Below are positions 1 through 6,117 of a stretch of 16,628 nucleotides of DNA, in pieces (position 1 is the stretch's first letter; each line of letters starts with the position of its first letter). The notes beneath the pieces are model-generated. The model worked only from the letters and a program-made list of their open reading frames with translations. It had not been told where the DNA came from and did no database searches. A program made the position numbers and the translations under genes. The stretch lies in contig CAZGQY010000088.1 of the NCBI GenBank assembly GCA_964528035.1, forward strand, positions 1-16,628. The letters run 5' to 3'. This stretch comes from CAZGQY01 sp964528035. Lineage in GTDB: Bacteria > Pseudomonadota > Gammaproteobacteria > Methylococcales > UBA1147.

Positions 1-154
1 AAGACAAACAATAATCCTGCGTCATTCTTTCGCATATTATTAAAACCTCGCTCCTAATTGCTAATATTTCGAGAAATTTCTAATTTTGGTTAATTAACTC
101 CACCGGGCAAAAGCCTAAATTAGATCTATACTTCCCATTTCTATCGATGCTTTT
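1..154. other. Upstream region of mtdB, no gene seen
   Basis: This A+T-rich stretch holds no convincing reading frame. It contains a 10-bp perfect palindrome, AGAAATTTCT (72-81). A good -10 hexamer, TATACT, lies at 127-132, about 38 bases before the preferred mtdB start, but nothing resembling a -35 box sits 16-18 bases upstream of it. A promoter here is plausible but not demonstrated. The genes further upstream lie outside the window, so mtdB could also be read from an earlier promoter. Confidence 0.3.
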
Positions 155-169
155 ATGGGGAAAATTAAT

Positions 170-1066
170 ATGCCGCAAAAAATACTGTATTCTCTAAATC
201 CAGCCGCAAACATAAGTCCTTTTGATGTCACCATTGCTGCGGACGCCGGTTTTGATCAAATTCTCCCCATTACCAACGTTCACCCGGAAAATGTAACCGC
301 AATCGTTCAGGATGCGATCTTTTGTCGACCACCAAAGCGATTTAATGATTCAGGGATTTTTATCGGCGGTCGCGATGTACACCTCGCAACCGATATGTTC
401 ATGTATGCCAAAAAAGCCATGGTGGGTGATTTTCAAGTCGGGGTTTTTGCCGACCCAAATGGTGCATATACCACTTCAGCAGCCGTTGTATCCCTGATCC
501 AGAAACACTTAATCGATCATCATGGCGGTGGTTTAAAAGGCCGTAATGTGGCAGTTTTTGGACCCGGTCCTGTAGGCATGTGTTCCGCTGTTCTTGCCGC
601 AAAAGATGGTGCGACTACACGCTTGTGTCAATTGACCGCTGATGATGATAAACATGTCGCCTTACGGTTTTGTGAACGTTACCAGGTTAAAGTGGATTGG
701 GTTTCTGCGCTGACCCATGATGAAAAATCTGAGGCACTTCAGGATATCGATGTAGTCATCTGCGTAGCAAAAGCTGGAATCCGTATCCTCGAAACGGAAG
801 AACTGGACAGAGCAAAGCACCTGCTGGTCGTCACTGATACCAATGCGGTTCCGCCTAGCGGTGTTGCCGGTGTTGGCATGCAGGATCTCAATACACCGAT
901 AGAATATGCGGGAGGTACATTCAGTAGTTTTGGCGCCCTGGCTATCGGTAATATCAAATATAAAACAGAAATCGGACTTTTCAGACACATGCAGGAATCC
1001 GAGCAGGCTGCATTAATCGATTTTCCTGAAGCCTATAAATTTGCGTTAACGATGGTAGAATCTTAG
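170..1066 (+). CDS. mtdB: Methylene-tetrahydromethanopterin dehydrogenase, MtdB type
   Basis: MtdB is a cytoplasmic enzyme that oxidises methylene-H4MPT to methenyl-H4MPT with NAD(P)+, a step in formaldehyde oxidation in methylotrophs. Family marks seen are the N-terminal SPFDV segment followed by DAGFD, the GIFIGG strand, the substrate-loop segment ADPNGAYTT, a Rossmann turn FGPGPVG around residues 130-136, and a C-terminal block with TDTNAVPPSGVAG and GALAIGNIKYKTE. Its length of about 298 residues fits MtdB. An in-frame ATG at 155 would add five residues. I prefer the ATG at 170 because GGGGA (157-161) lies at Shine-Dalgarno distance before it and because MtdB proteins, as I remember them, start about 15 residues before SPFDV. 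No other C1 gene is in the window. The dinucleotide preference (NAD versus NADP) cannot be read from the sequence. Confidence 0.9.
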   Translation: MPQKILYSLNPAANISPFDVTIAADAGFDQILPITNVHPENVTAIVQDAIFCRPPKRFNDSGIFIGGRDVHLATDMFMYAKKAMVGDFQVGVFADPNGAYTTSAAVVSLIQKHLIDHHGGGLKGRNVAVFGPGPVGMCSAVLAAKDGATTRLCQLTADDDKHVALRFCERYQVKVDWVSALTHDEKSEALQDIDVVICVAKAGIRILETEELDRAKHLLVVTDTNAVPPSGVAGVGMQDLNTPIEYAGGTFSSFGALAIGNIKYKTEIGLFRHMQESEQAALIDFPEAYKFALTMVES

Positions 1067-1074
1067 TTCTTTGT

Positions 1075-1345
1075 AGGCAATTCGCTTGGGATGCGAAAAA
1101 GGCAAAATCCAACCTTCAAAAACATGGCGTCTCATTTGAGGAAGCGGCCACAGTTTTTCGTGATAAACTTTCTGTCACAGGTTTTGATCCAGTTCATTCA
1201 ACCGACGAAGATCGTTTTGTAACATTTGGCATCTCAAAAGAAAGTCGTCTTCTTGTCGTATCGCACACCGAAGATAAATTTATTCGGATTATTTAGTTGT
1301 AGAATTGCAACGAAGCGAGAACGAGAAATCTACGAAAAAGGTTGA
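1075..1345 (+). pseudogene. brnT: BrnT-family toxin, frameshifted and without start codon
   Basis: Translation from 1081 reads FAWDAKKAKSNLQKHGVSF and continues through EEAATVF, DPVHS and RLLVVSHTE to IRII. This is the BrnT (DUF497) ribonuclease-toxin fold almost from end to end. The frame then meets TAG at 1294-1296. Dropping one T from the run 1292-1294 restores the expected C-terminus, SCRIATKREREIYEKG, with its stop at 1343-1345. The start is also damaged: BrnT normally begins two or three residues before FxWD, and here that codon is AGG (1075-1077), with no ATG, GTG or TTG in frame between the mtdB stop and FAWD. Two independent lesions point to real decay, although the T-run shift alone could be a sequencing error. 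It lies directly in front of its antitoxin partner, in the usual toxin-antitoxin order. Confidence 0.75.
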
Positions 1346-1349
1346 CCTT

Positions 1350-1565
1350 ATGAACAGTGATGAATTAAGACCCAAGTATAAACGTTCCGATTTTGGCGAG
1401 TTAATTCGCGGCAAATATGCTACCCGAGTGACCGAGAAAACCAATATCGTTATTTTAGAACCTGATGTAGCGGAGGCTTTTCCCAACGATAAAGCGATAA
1501 ATGAAGCACTTCGTGGTTTACTTAAAACCGAGGCGGTTACTCGCCTACCGAATCATCAAACTTGA
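1350..1565 (+). CDS. BrnT-partner antitoxin-like protein
   Basis: A small 71-residue protein starting at the ATG at 1350, five bases after the BrnT remnant, with AAGG (1338-1341) as a reasonable ribosome binding site. An earlier in-frame ATG (1304) lies inside the toxin's coding region and is rejected. The sequence has the pattern DELRPKYKRSDF, then RGKYATR, then TNIVILEPDVAEAFPND followed by INEALRGLL. This is the usual shape of the short protein encoded after many BrnT toxins: an N-terminal toxin-binding segment and a C-terminal ribbon-helix-helix-like part (TNIV strand, AINEALR helix) that would bind DNA and repress the operon. The frame looks intact while the toxin is broken, as expected of a retained orphan antitoxin. 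Assignment rests on motif resemblance and gene order. Confidence 0.7.
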   Translation: MNSDELRPKYKRSDFGELIRGKYATRVTEKTNIVILEPDVAEAFPNDKAINEALRGLLKTEAVTRLPNHQT

Positions 1566-1628
1566 CTCAATTTCCAGAGTAACCGATCAACTTGACGATA
1601 TCCGTAATTTATCCTGACGCTCTATTCA

Positions 1629-2414
1629 ATGCAAATGGAACAATTAGCGACTCAGACTCTGACAGTCGCAAAAAATGCAGGCAAGGTCATTATGGATATC
1701 TATAACCATAGTGACTTTGATGTACAACTGAAAAATGATCGCTCCCCTCTCACAAAAGCAGACACTGCATCGCACAATGTAATCATTGAAAGTCTGCAGA
1801 GCATCAATAGCCATATTCCAATACTGTCCGAAGAATCCGATATACCAGCCTATGCAGTACGGAAACACTGGCCCAAATATTGGCTGATTGACCCTCTCGA
1901 TGGGACTAAGGAATTTATCAAGCGTAACGGTGAATTTACTGTCAATATCGCTCTTATAGAAAATGGTAAACCGGTAATGGGTGTGGTCTATGCACCGGCA
2001 TTGGATAAGCTGTATTGGGGCTTTAGTGATCAGGCCTTTTGTCAGACAGGCAAGCAACCCGCGTCCAGAATTTCAGTCATTCGCAGTAACCACGGTAAGG
2101 CTCCCATCAAAGTCGTGGCAAGCCGCTCACACCGTTCGGAAGCACTGGAAAAATATCTCGCCGCTCTACCTGAACACGAATGCCTGGCCATGGGCTCTTC
2201 CCTGAAGCTCTGCCTGGTTGCAGAAGGACGCGCGCACTTATATCCGAGAATTGGTCCGACCATGGAATGGGATACCGCGGCGGCAGACGCAGTTGTGCGG
2301 GCTGCAGGAGGAAGCGTGACAACACTTGAAAACACCCATTTAGTCTACAACAAAGAAAACCTGTTAAACCCTTACTTCCTGGTTCGATGTGGTAGTGAAT
2401 TCGCCGGATTGTAG
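1629..2414 (+). CDS. cysQ: 3'(2'),5'-bisphosphate nucleotidase CysQ
   Basis: CysQ hydrolyses 3'-phosphoadenosine 5'-phosphate (PAP), the by-product of sulfate assimilation and sulfotransfer, to AMP and phosphate. It belongs to the metal-dependent, lithium-sensitive inositol monophosphatase superfamily. Visible motifs are SPLTKAD (39-45), LSEES (66-70, metal-binding Glu), the signature LIDPLDGTKEFI (86-97, metal-binding Asp88 and Asp91) followed by GEFTVNIALI, and EWDTAAADAV (213-222, Asp215) near the C-terminus. The run DGTKEF separates CysQ from plain inositol monophosphatases. Length (261 residues) is typical. There are two candidate starts, ATG 1629 and ATG 1635, and neither has a clear Shine-Dalgarno sequence; 1629 is given. 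It follows the toxin-antitoxin remnant on the same strand and is convergent with the protease gene downstream. Confidence 0.92.
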   Translation: MQMEQLATQTLTVAKNAGKVIMDIYNHSDFDVQLKNDRSPLTKADTASHNVIIESLQSINSHIPILSEESDIPAYAVRKHWPKYWLIDPLDGTKEFIKRNGEFTVNIALIENGKPVMGVVYAPALDKLYWGFSDQAFCQTGKQPASRISVIRSNHGKAPIKVVASRSHRSEALEKYLAALPEHECLAMGSSLKLCLVAEGRAHLYPRIGPTMEWDTAAADAVVRAAGGSVTTLENTHLVYNKENLLNPYFLVRCGSEFAGL

Positions 2415-2439
2415 ACACGTTGCTGTTTTTCCGAATAAT

Positions 2440-2507
2440 ACAGGCTGGCGTTGAGGAATGAACCCCAGCAATATTTCTGGGTTTGGTTACGCTCGACCCA
2501 GACTACT
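2440..2507. repeat. Short palindromic intergenic repeat after cysQ
   Basis: The core is an imperfect hairpin with arms AACCCCAG (2461-2468) and CTGGGTTT (2477-2484), followed by GGTTACGCTCGACCCAGAC, which can pair with the same arm region in an alternative fold. The pattern of 'ACCCCAG, short loop, CTGGGTTT, GGTTACGCTCGACCCA, CTAC' resembles a dispersed intergenic repeat I recall from many gammaproteobacterial genomes. That resemblance is from memory and unverified. It could also help terminate cysQ transcription, but no T-run follows it. Confidence 0.45.
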
Positions 2508-2616
2508 TTATTTGATTAGGTATCAGATATTTACCGTGAGGTTAGGGGTTCTGACCTTGATAGGATTTTACCAATACTTACCCTAATTTTTAACTACTTG
2601 CCTCCTACCGAAACAG

Positions 2617-2722
2617 CCCTCTATGGGTGATCTGTGGAGGAAGTGTATGCGGCAGGGAAGCCGCATCCAAGCCTACATGGATGTATTTACGGCGTCTTCC
2701 GGAACAGATTACCCATAGAGGG
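2617..2722. repeat. 106-bp nested inverted-repeat element
   Basis: The outer arms are 19 bases, 2617-2635 (CCCTCTATGGGTGATCTGT) and 2704-2722, complementary with a single mismatch. Inside lie two further hairpins: ATGCGGC/GCCGCAT (2647-2653 and 2660-2666, loop AGGGAA) and TACAT/ATGTA (2674-2678 and 2681-2685, loop GG), the latter within GCCTACATGGATGTATTTACGGC. GGAAG near 2635-2645 can also pair with CTTCC before the right arm. The whole can fold into a branched stem. It sits between convergent genes (cysQ and the protease), where it could block read-through from both sides. It looks like a MITE- or REP-like dispersed element; I see no target duplication and no coding sequence. Confidence 0.65.
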
Positions 2723-2735
2723 GTGAGCAGTTACC

Positions 2736-3584
2736 CTACTTTTTAACAAAGTGACTTATTTTATATTTACCGTTTATCAGTTCAGGGGCTATTTTAATCA
2801 GGGTTTCTGCCGGAATTGCCCAACCAATCGCCGCATAGACTACAGTTTTTTTCGGATCAGTTTTGTCTTTGACATTCAGTGTGGAATAAACCATACCGAT
2901 AACTTTACCCTGCAAATCAATAACTGGCCCGCCAGAATTTCCGAGAAAAAACCCCCTGCCAATTTGATGCAATAATGTCCCTGGAAGGCTGCCGATTCGA
3001 TACGGTGCACTGATGGGCCGCCATTCCATACTATAGTTCAGCCCTCTTGGATGACCGATAGAAAAAGCAAGTTCGCCCTGCTGCACACGTCGCGTTGCAA
3101 ATTCCAATGGCCTGGGAAGATTATCTGGATTGACTTGAATAGCCGCCAGATCTGTTTCCGGATCGACGCCGATCAAGCGTCCTTTCAGAGTACGCCCGTC
3201 ATAAAGTTTGACGGTAATTTTTTCTTTGTAATAGATCTTAATCTTACCATCCGGTAATTTAACCCTTGTTTTAACCAAATGATCATTGGTCAGAATAATA
3301 CCGTCTCTGTTATAAACGAACCCAGTCCCACTATTAATTACAACTGAGGGATCTGCCTTAATTTCCACCACACTGTGCTTGGCTTGTGAGGCCAGTTCAA
3401 CAAAGGTTTGAGAAAGGGTAGATAATGGCTGACTGGCTGCATTTCGCTCGATAGCGGCGGCTTTGCTCACTTCCAATCTGGAAACTCGCTCGCTCAGACG
3501 TTGCAATTGAGACGAGTTATTGTGTTTAGCGGCACAGGACGCGAGCATGAAAATAGCAAAAATACCGAGTAATCGAATGAGCAT
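2736..3584 (-). CDS. Trypsin-like (S1C, HtrA-related) serine protease, lipoprotein, no PDZ
   Basis: A 282-residue secreted protease. The N-terminus is a lipoprotein signal peptide: basic start MLIR, hydrophobic run, and lipobox LASC with lipidated Cys at 17. A short, charged, helix-prone stretch (about 25-48) follows and could form a coiled coil. The catalytic domain (about 60-270) shows GTGFVYNRDGIILTNDH with His102, DPETDLAAIQ with Asp145, and GNSGGPV with nucleophile Ser217, so the triad is complete. DegP- and DegQ-type proteins carry one or two C-terminal PDZ domains; this one stops soon after the protease domain. After the lipobox come Ala-Ala rather than Asp at +2, so outer-membrane anchoring is the default prediction. 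Substrate unknown. It is divergent from the ATPase gene and has no operon partner in the window. Confidence 0.85.
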   Translation of the reverse strand: MLIRLLGIFAIFMLASCAAKHNNSSQLQRLSERVSRLEVSKAAAIERNAASQPLSTLSQTFVELASQAKHSVVEIKADPSVVINSGTGFVYNRDGIILTNDHLVKTRVKLPDGKIKIYYKEKITVKLYDGRTLKGRLIGVDPETDLAAIQVNPDNLPRPLEFATRRVQQGELAFSIGHPRGLNYSMEWRPISAPYRIGSLPGTLLHQIGRGFFLGNSGGPVIDLQGKVIGMVYSTLNVKDKTDPKKTVVYAAIGWAIPAETLIKIAPELINGKYKISHFVKK

Positions 3585-3648
3585 ATAGAACCACTTAATT
3601 GTTTAAAGAAGGAATGCAGAGTACAAAACCACAAAGACTAGTACTTCC

Positions 3649-3720
3649 CGGATTCCGTTACACTCTATCCAGGCTACGACCAATGTCAATTCCAGCCTGG
3701 TGGAAGTGTAACGGAATCCG
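3649..3720. repeat. 72-bp palindromic element between divergent genes
   Basis: Perfect 16-base outer arms, CGGATTCCGTTACACT (3649-3664) and its complement (3705-3720), enclose a second perfect 7-base inverted repeat, CCAGGCT (3669-3675) and AGCCTGG (3694-3700). The resulting long cruciform or hairpin lies between the start of the protease gene (- strand) and the start of the ATPase gene (+ strand), so it is not a terminator of either. The 'CGGATTCCG...CGGAATCCG' ends resemble the REP-like palindromes found in many gammaproteobacterial intergenic regions. The rest of 3585-3918 holds no gene or clear promoter that I can support. Confidence 0.65.
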
Positions 3721-3918
3721 AGACCAAGTTCGAATAGAACACCAAAACATAGACTCGTACGAAAATATTGAACAGATTCGATTCCTGACCAAGTCTTTGG
3801 AAAGAAACGCTTCCGAGCATTTTTAACCCTTGCCTGCAACGACACACCTGTGGGAAAATGGTGCATACCATCCAATTAACTGGACGTTTTGCACTAATCT
3901 ATCGAATCTCGCTAAAAA

Positions 3919-5085
3919 ATGATCAACAGAACGGCCCAGGCTTACCTCAAATCTCTACAACGGCGATTTCCCATTGTTACAGTGATTGGCCCAAGGCAAT
4001 CGGGAAAAACAACATTGGTTCAAGCGTCATTTCCAGAAAAGCCGTATGCCAACTTAGAAAACCCAGCAGATTTTCAGTTCGCGCAGGAGGATCCCCTTGG
4101 ATTTATTTACCAGTATCCAGATGGATGTATCATCGACGAAATTCAGAGAGTTCCGGAATTACTATCTGTCCTGCAGGTGGTTTCCGATGATAAACAAACA
4201 AACGGATTGTTTATTATAACAGGCAGTCAACAGTTTGTTTTAATGGAAAAAATAACGCAGTCACTGGCAGGTCGAACTTTTATTTTGAAACTTCTTCCGC
4301 TCTCGATCGAAGAGCTGGATTCTGCAAACCAACTATCCGATCTAAATCAAACACTGCTCCAGGGATTTTATCCAAGAATGTATGCCGAGGAAACGATCCC
4401 TTCAGAATTGATGCAATCTTACTTTGAAACCTACGTTCAAAAGGATGTCAGACAAGTTCTGAACATTAAAGACATCGCAATTTTTCAAAAATTTGTTGGC
4501 TTATGCGCCGGAAGAATTGGGCAATTGCTCAACAAAGAGTCTCTTGCCAATGACATTGGGATCAATATCAAAACTGTAGAGGAATGGATCAGTGTCCTGG
4601 AAACATCTTTTGTCCTATTTCGCTTACAGCCTTTCTGGAGAAACTCAAGGAAGCGATTAACTAAATCACCGAAGTTGTATTTTTATGATGTCGGAATGGC
4701 GAGTTGGTTGTTGCGAATTCAGGATAGCTCAGCGATGGTAAACCACCCGTTTCGAGGCAATTTGTTTGAAAACATGATAATAGTTGAAGCCTTAAAAAAT
4801 AGATTTAATGCTGGAAAGGATAACAATCTTTTCTTCTATCGCGATGGAAAAAAAAGAGAGATCGATCTTGTCATTGACGAGGGACAACAAATATTCCCAA
4901 TCGAAATAAAGTCAGCGGCCACCTATAACGCCGAGTTCAGTAAAAACCTGGGGCTTGTTGACGACTACGGCACGGTTGGCAAGGCTGTCGTATTCGGTGC
5001 TGATACGGGACAAAACCGATCCAATCTGGAAATAATTTCCTGGCGAAATTTTTCAGGTTATTTGGGTCGGTACTCCCTGGTTTAG
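3919..5085 (+). CDS. AAA-type ATP-binding protein with DUF4143 C-terminal domain
   Basis: A 388-residue member of the widespread AAA_14/DUF4143 family, whose cellular role is not established. The ATPase part has Walker A GPRQSGKT (24-31), Walker B CIIDE (70-74), a sensor-like TGSQQF (101-106), and the family's SLAGR...LLPLSIEE segment (115-132). YFETYVQKDVRQVLNI (168-183) marks the switch to DUF4143, with a winged-helix-like stretch around 195-225 and PKLYFYDVGMASWL (251-264). The C-terminus carries FEN (283-285), REIDLVI (313-319, Asp316) and IEIKSA (328-333, Glu329 and Lys331), the layout of a PD-(D/E)XK nuclease fold. Relatives are usually single genes, often in variable regions, and this one is also alone, bordered by palindromic elements on both sides. 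No Shine-Dalgarno is evident before the ATG. Function beyond ATP binding is not claimed. Confidence 0.85.
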   Translation: MINRTAQAYLKSLQRRFPIVTVIGPRQSGKTTLVQASFPEKPYANLENPADFQFAQEDPLGFIYQYPDGCIIDEIQRVPELLSVLQVVSDDKQTNGLFIITGSQQFVLMEKITQSLAGRTFILKLLPLSIEELDSANQLSDLNQTLLQGFYPRMYAEETIPSELMQSYFETYVQKDVRQVLNIKDIAIFQKFVGLCAGRIGQLLNKESLANDIGINIKTVEEWISVLETSFVLFRLQPFWRNSRKRLTKSPKLYFYDVGMASWLLRIQDSSAMVNHPFRGNLFENMIIVEALKNRFNAGKDNNLFFYRDGKKREIDLVIDEGQQIFPIEIKSAATYNAEFSKNLGLVDDYGTVGKAVVFGADTGQNRSNLEIISWRNFSGYLGRYSLV

Positions 5086-5118
5086 GACAGGTGGTTCTTT
5101 AGCCGGTACGTCGACAAA

Positions 5119-5273
5119 CTAGTACCCCATCACAGTTGTGTTGGGGGGTAGAAGTGGTCAGCTGCTAGGCGCACGAGCGCAGGACTAGTCGCACTCATTC
5201 AAGCGAGTGCAACAACGCAGATGGCTGCTTATCGGCTGATATACCCGTCAATACAACTGTGATGGAGTACTAG
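5119..5273. repeat. 155-bp MITE-like element with 25-bp terminal inverted repeats
   Basis: The ends, 5119-5143 (beginning CTAGTACCCCATCACAG) and 5249-5273 (ending CTGTGATGGAGTACTAG), are reverse complements over 25 bases with two mismatches. Inside, GCACTC (5191-5196) and GAGTGC (5205-5210) form a central hairpin, and GGGGTA near the left arm can pair with TACCC (5242-5246). The outermost CTAG occurs at both ends, and could be part of the arm or a 4-bp target duplication. No reading frame fills it. It follows the ATPase stop by 34 bases. I judge it a dispersed palindromic or MITE-like repeat, possibly also acting as a terminator for the ATPase gene. The following stretch, 5274-5400, holds nothing I can identify. 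Confidence 0.7.
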
Positions 5274-5400
5274 GAAAGATTTCATCGATTACATCAGCCT
5301 TGGATTAAAACACTACACGTCGGATCTTTTTTGGTAGCAACAATTCGAATTTCGTCTAACAGTGGCCGCAATCTTGTTCGTATAAGTTTCAAAAACAAAT

Positions 5401-5429
5401 TTGACACAGGATCACATGTATTCTATTAT
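5401..5429 (+). promoter_or_regulatory. Sigma70-type promoter of the GbsR-like regulator gene
   Basis: A perfect -35 box TTGACA (5401-5406) and a near-consensus -10 box TATTAT (5424-5429) are separated by exactly 17 bases. Transcription would start near 5436, leaving a leader of only about 23 bases before the ATG at 5459, with no recognisable Shine-Dalgarno. The -10 box lies inside the palindrome at 5423-5452, so a protein bound there would exclude RNA polymerase. Confidence 0.8.
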
Positions 5430-5452
5430 TTCTGTAAGTACAGAAATAATAG
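5423..5452. promoter_or_regulatory. Operator palindrome over the regulator's -10 box (site 1)
   Basis: CTATTATTTCTGT (5423-5435) and its exact complement (5440-5452) flank a 4-base spacer, AAGT. The perfect 13-base dyad covers the -10 box and the expected transcription start of the adjacent regulator gene, the classic placing for autorepression. The inner 22 bases (5427-5448) recur, with few changes, before the gene at 6118. Binding by the protein encoded at 5459 is inference. Confidence 0.75.
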
Positions 5453-5458
5453 TAAATT

Positions 5459-5989
5459 ATGAAACTTACATCATCAATGGAACGCTTCGTCCTGCACTGG
5501 GGAGAAATGGGTACCCGCTGGGGCGTGAACCGCTCTGTTTCGCAGGTTCATGCATTATTATATTTATCCCCTCAACCCCTGCATGCGGAGGATATTTCAG
5601 AAACCTTATCGCTGGCCCGATCCAATGTATCGAATAGCCTGAAGGAACTGCAAGGCTGGGGTCTGATCAAAATCAGTCATGTTATTGGAGATCGCCGCGA
5701 TCACTTCGTTGCCTTAAAAGATGTTCAGGAAATGTTTAATTTGGTGGTTGAAGAGCGAAGAAAGAGGGAAATCGATCCCACTCTTACACTACTACGTGAT
5801 TTGGCAATCGAAGCAGAATCGGACAGCAAGGTTGATCCGGAAGTGAAGCAGCGAATCAACGACATGCTGGAATTTCTGGAAATAATGACCCGCTGGTACG
5901 ACAAAATCAGGAAATTACCGAATAAAACCATTATGAACCTGGTAAAACTCGGAGATACGATTGTTAAACTGACTAAACTTGGGCGCTGA
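5459..5989 (+). CDS. GbsR/MarR-family winged-helix transcriptional regulator
   Basis: A 176-residue protein of the GbsR type, the MarR-like regulators related to the Bacillus glycine-betaine repressor. The N-terminus has FVLHWGEMGTRWGVNRS (10-26). A winged helix follows: VHALLYLSPQPLHAEDI, then the recognition-helix region LARSNVSNSLKELQGWGLI, and a wing with IGDRRDHF. The remaining part (about 90-176) is helical and would form the dimer interface. Start at ATG 5459; the start is firm because the promoter and its expected transcription start lie just upstream. The gene carries a palindromic operator over its own -10 box, and a close copy of it precedes the next operon, so the protein probably represses both. 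The ligand is unknown; betaine or choline should not be assumed. Confidence 0.82.
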   Translation: MKLTSSMERFVLHWGEMGTRWGVNRSVSQVHALLYLSPQPLHAEDISETLSLARSNVSNSLKELQGWGLIKISHVIGDRRDHFVALKDVQEMFNLVVEERRKREIDPTLTLLRDLAIEAESDSKVDPEVKQRINDMLEFLEIMTRWYDKIRKLPNKTIMNLVKLGDTIVKLTKLGR

Positions 5990-6081
5990 TTATGAATCCT
6001 GTAAACCATCGCAAGATCATTCAACGTATTTTTTACATTAGAGATAAGTTCAATAGACACCTCTAAAAAATTTTCACCCTA

Positions 6082-6103
6082 TATTTCTCTATTTACAGAA
6101 ATT
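6082..6103. promoter_or_regulatory. Second operator-like site before the SDR-DoxX operon (site 2)
   Basis: This stretch reads TATTTCT, six bases, then TACAGAAAT, and matches the inner 22 bases of site 1 (5427-5448) at 18 of 22 positions; the right half is nearly identical and the left half is slightly degenerate. It ends 14 bases before the ATG at 6118 and just upstream of a good ribosome binding site, AGGAG (6106-6110). I find no confident -35/-10 pair for this operon, so whether the site overlaps a promoter or blocks elongation from the regulator gene is not settled. Confidence 0.65.
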
Positions 6104-6117
6104 ACAGGAGCTATAAA

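Noticed and set aside
155..169. mtdB start at ATG 155
   Set aside because: It adds five residues, removes the GGGGA ribosome binding site from its useful position, and does not fit the family's usual N-terminal length.
1304..1349. Longer antitoxin starting at ATG 1304
   Set aside because: The extra residues lie within the toxin's own C-terminal coding sequence, and a good ribosome binding site precedes the ATG at 1350.
1644..2418. - strand open frames opposite cysQ
   Set aside because: cysQ is complete and strongly supported on the + strand. These frames have no recognisable motifs.
3599..4190. Small open frames in the protease-ATPase intergenic region and overlapping the ATPase start
   Set aside because: They run through the palindromic element or out of frame through the ATPase gene, and their sequences are not protein-like.
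3919..5085. DUF4143 ATPase as part of a defence system
   Set aside because: It is alone, with no effector, toxin or restriction gene beside it, and the family's function is unknown, so the claim would be unsupported.
5119..5273. Integron attC site
   Set aside because: No attC core sites with the required spacing, no integrase and no cassette array. Long perfect-type terminal repeats fit a MITE-like element better.
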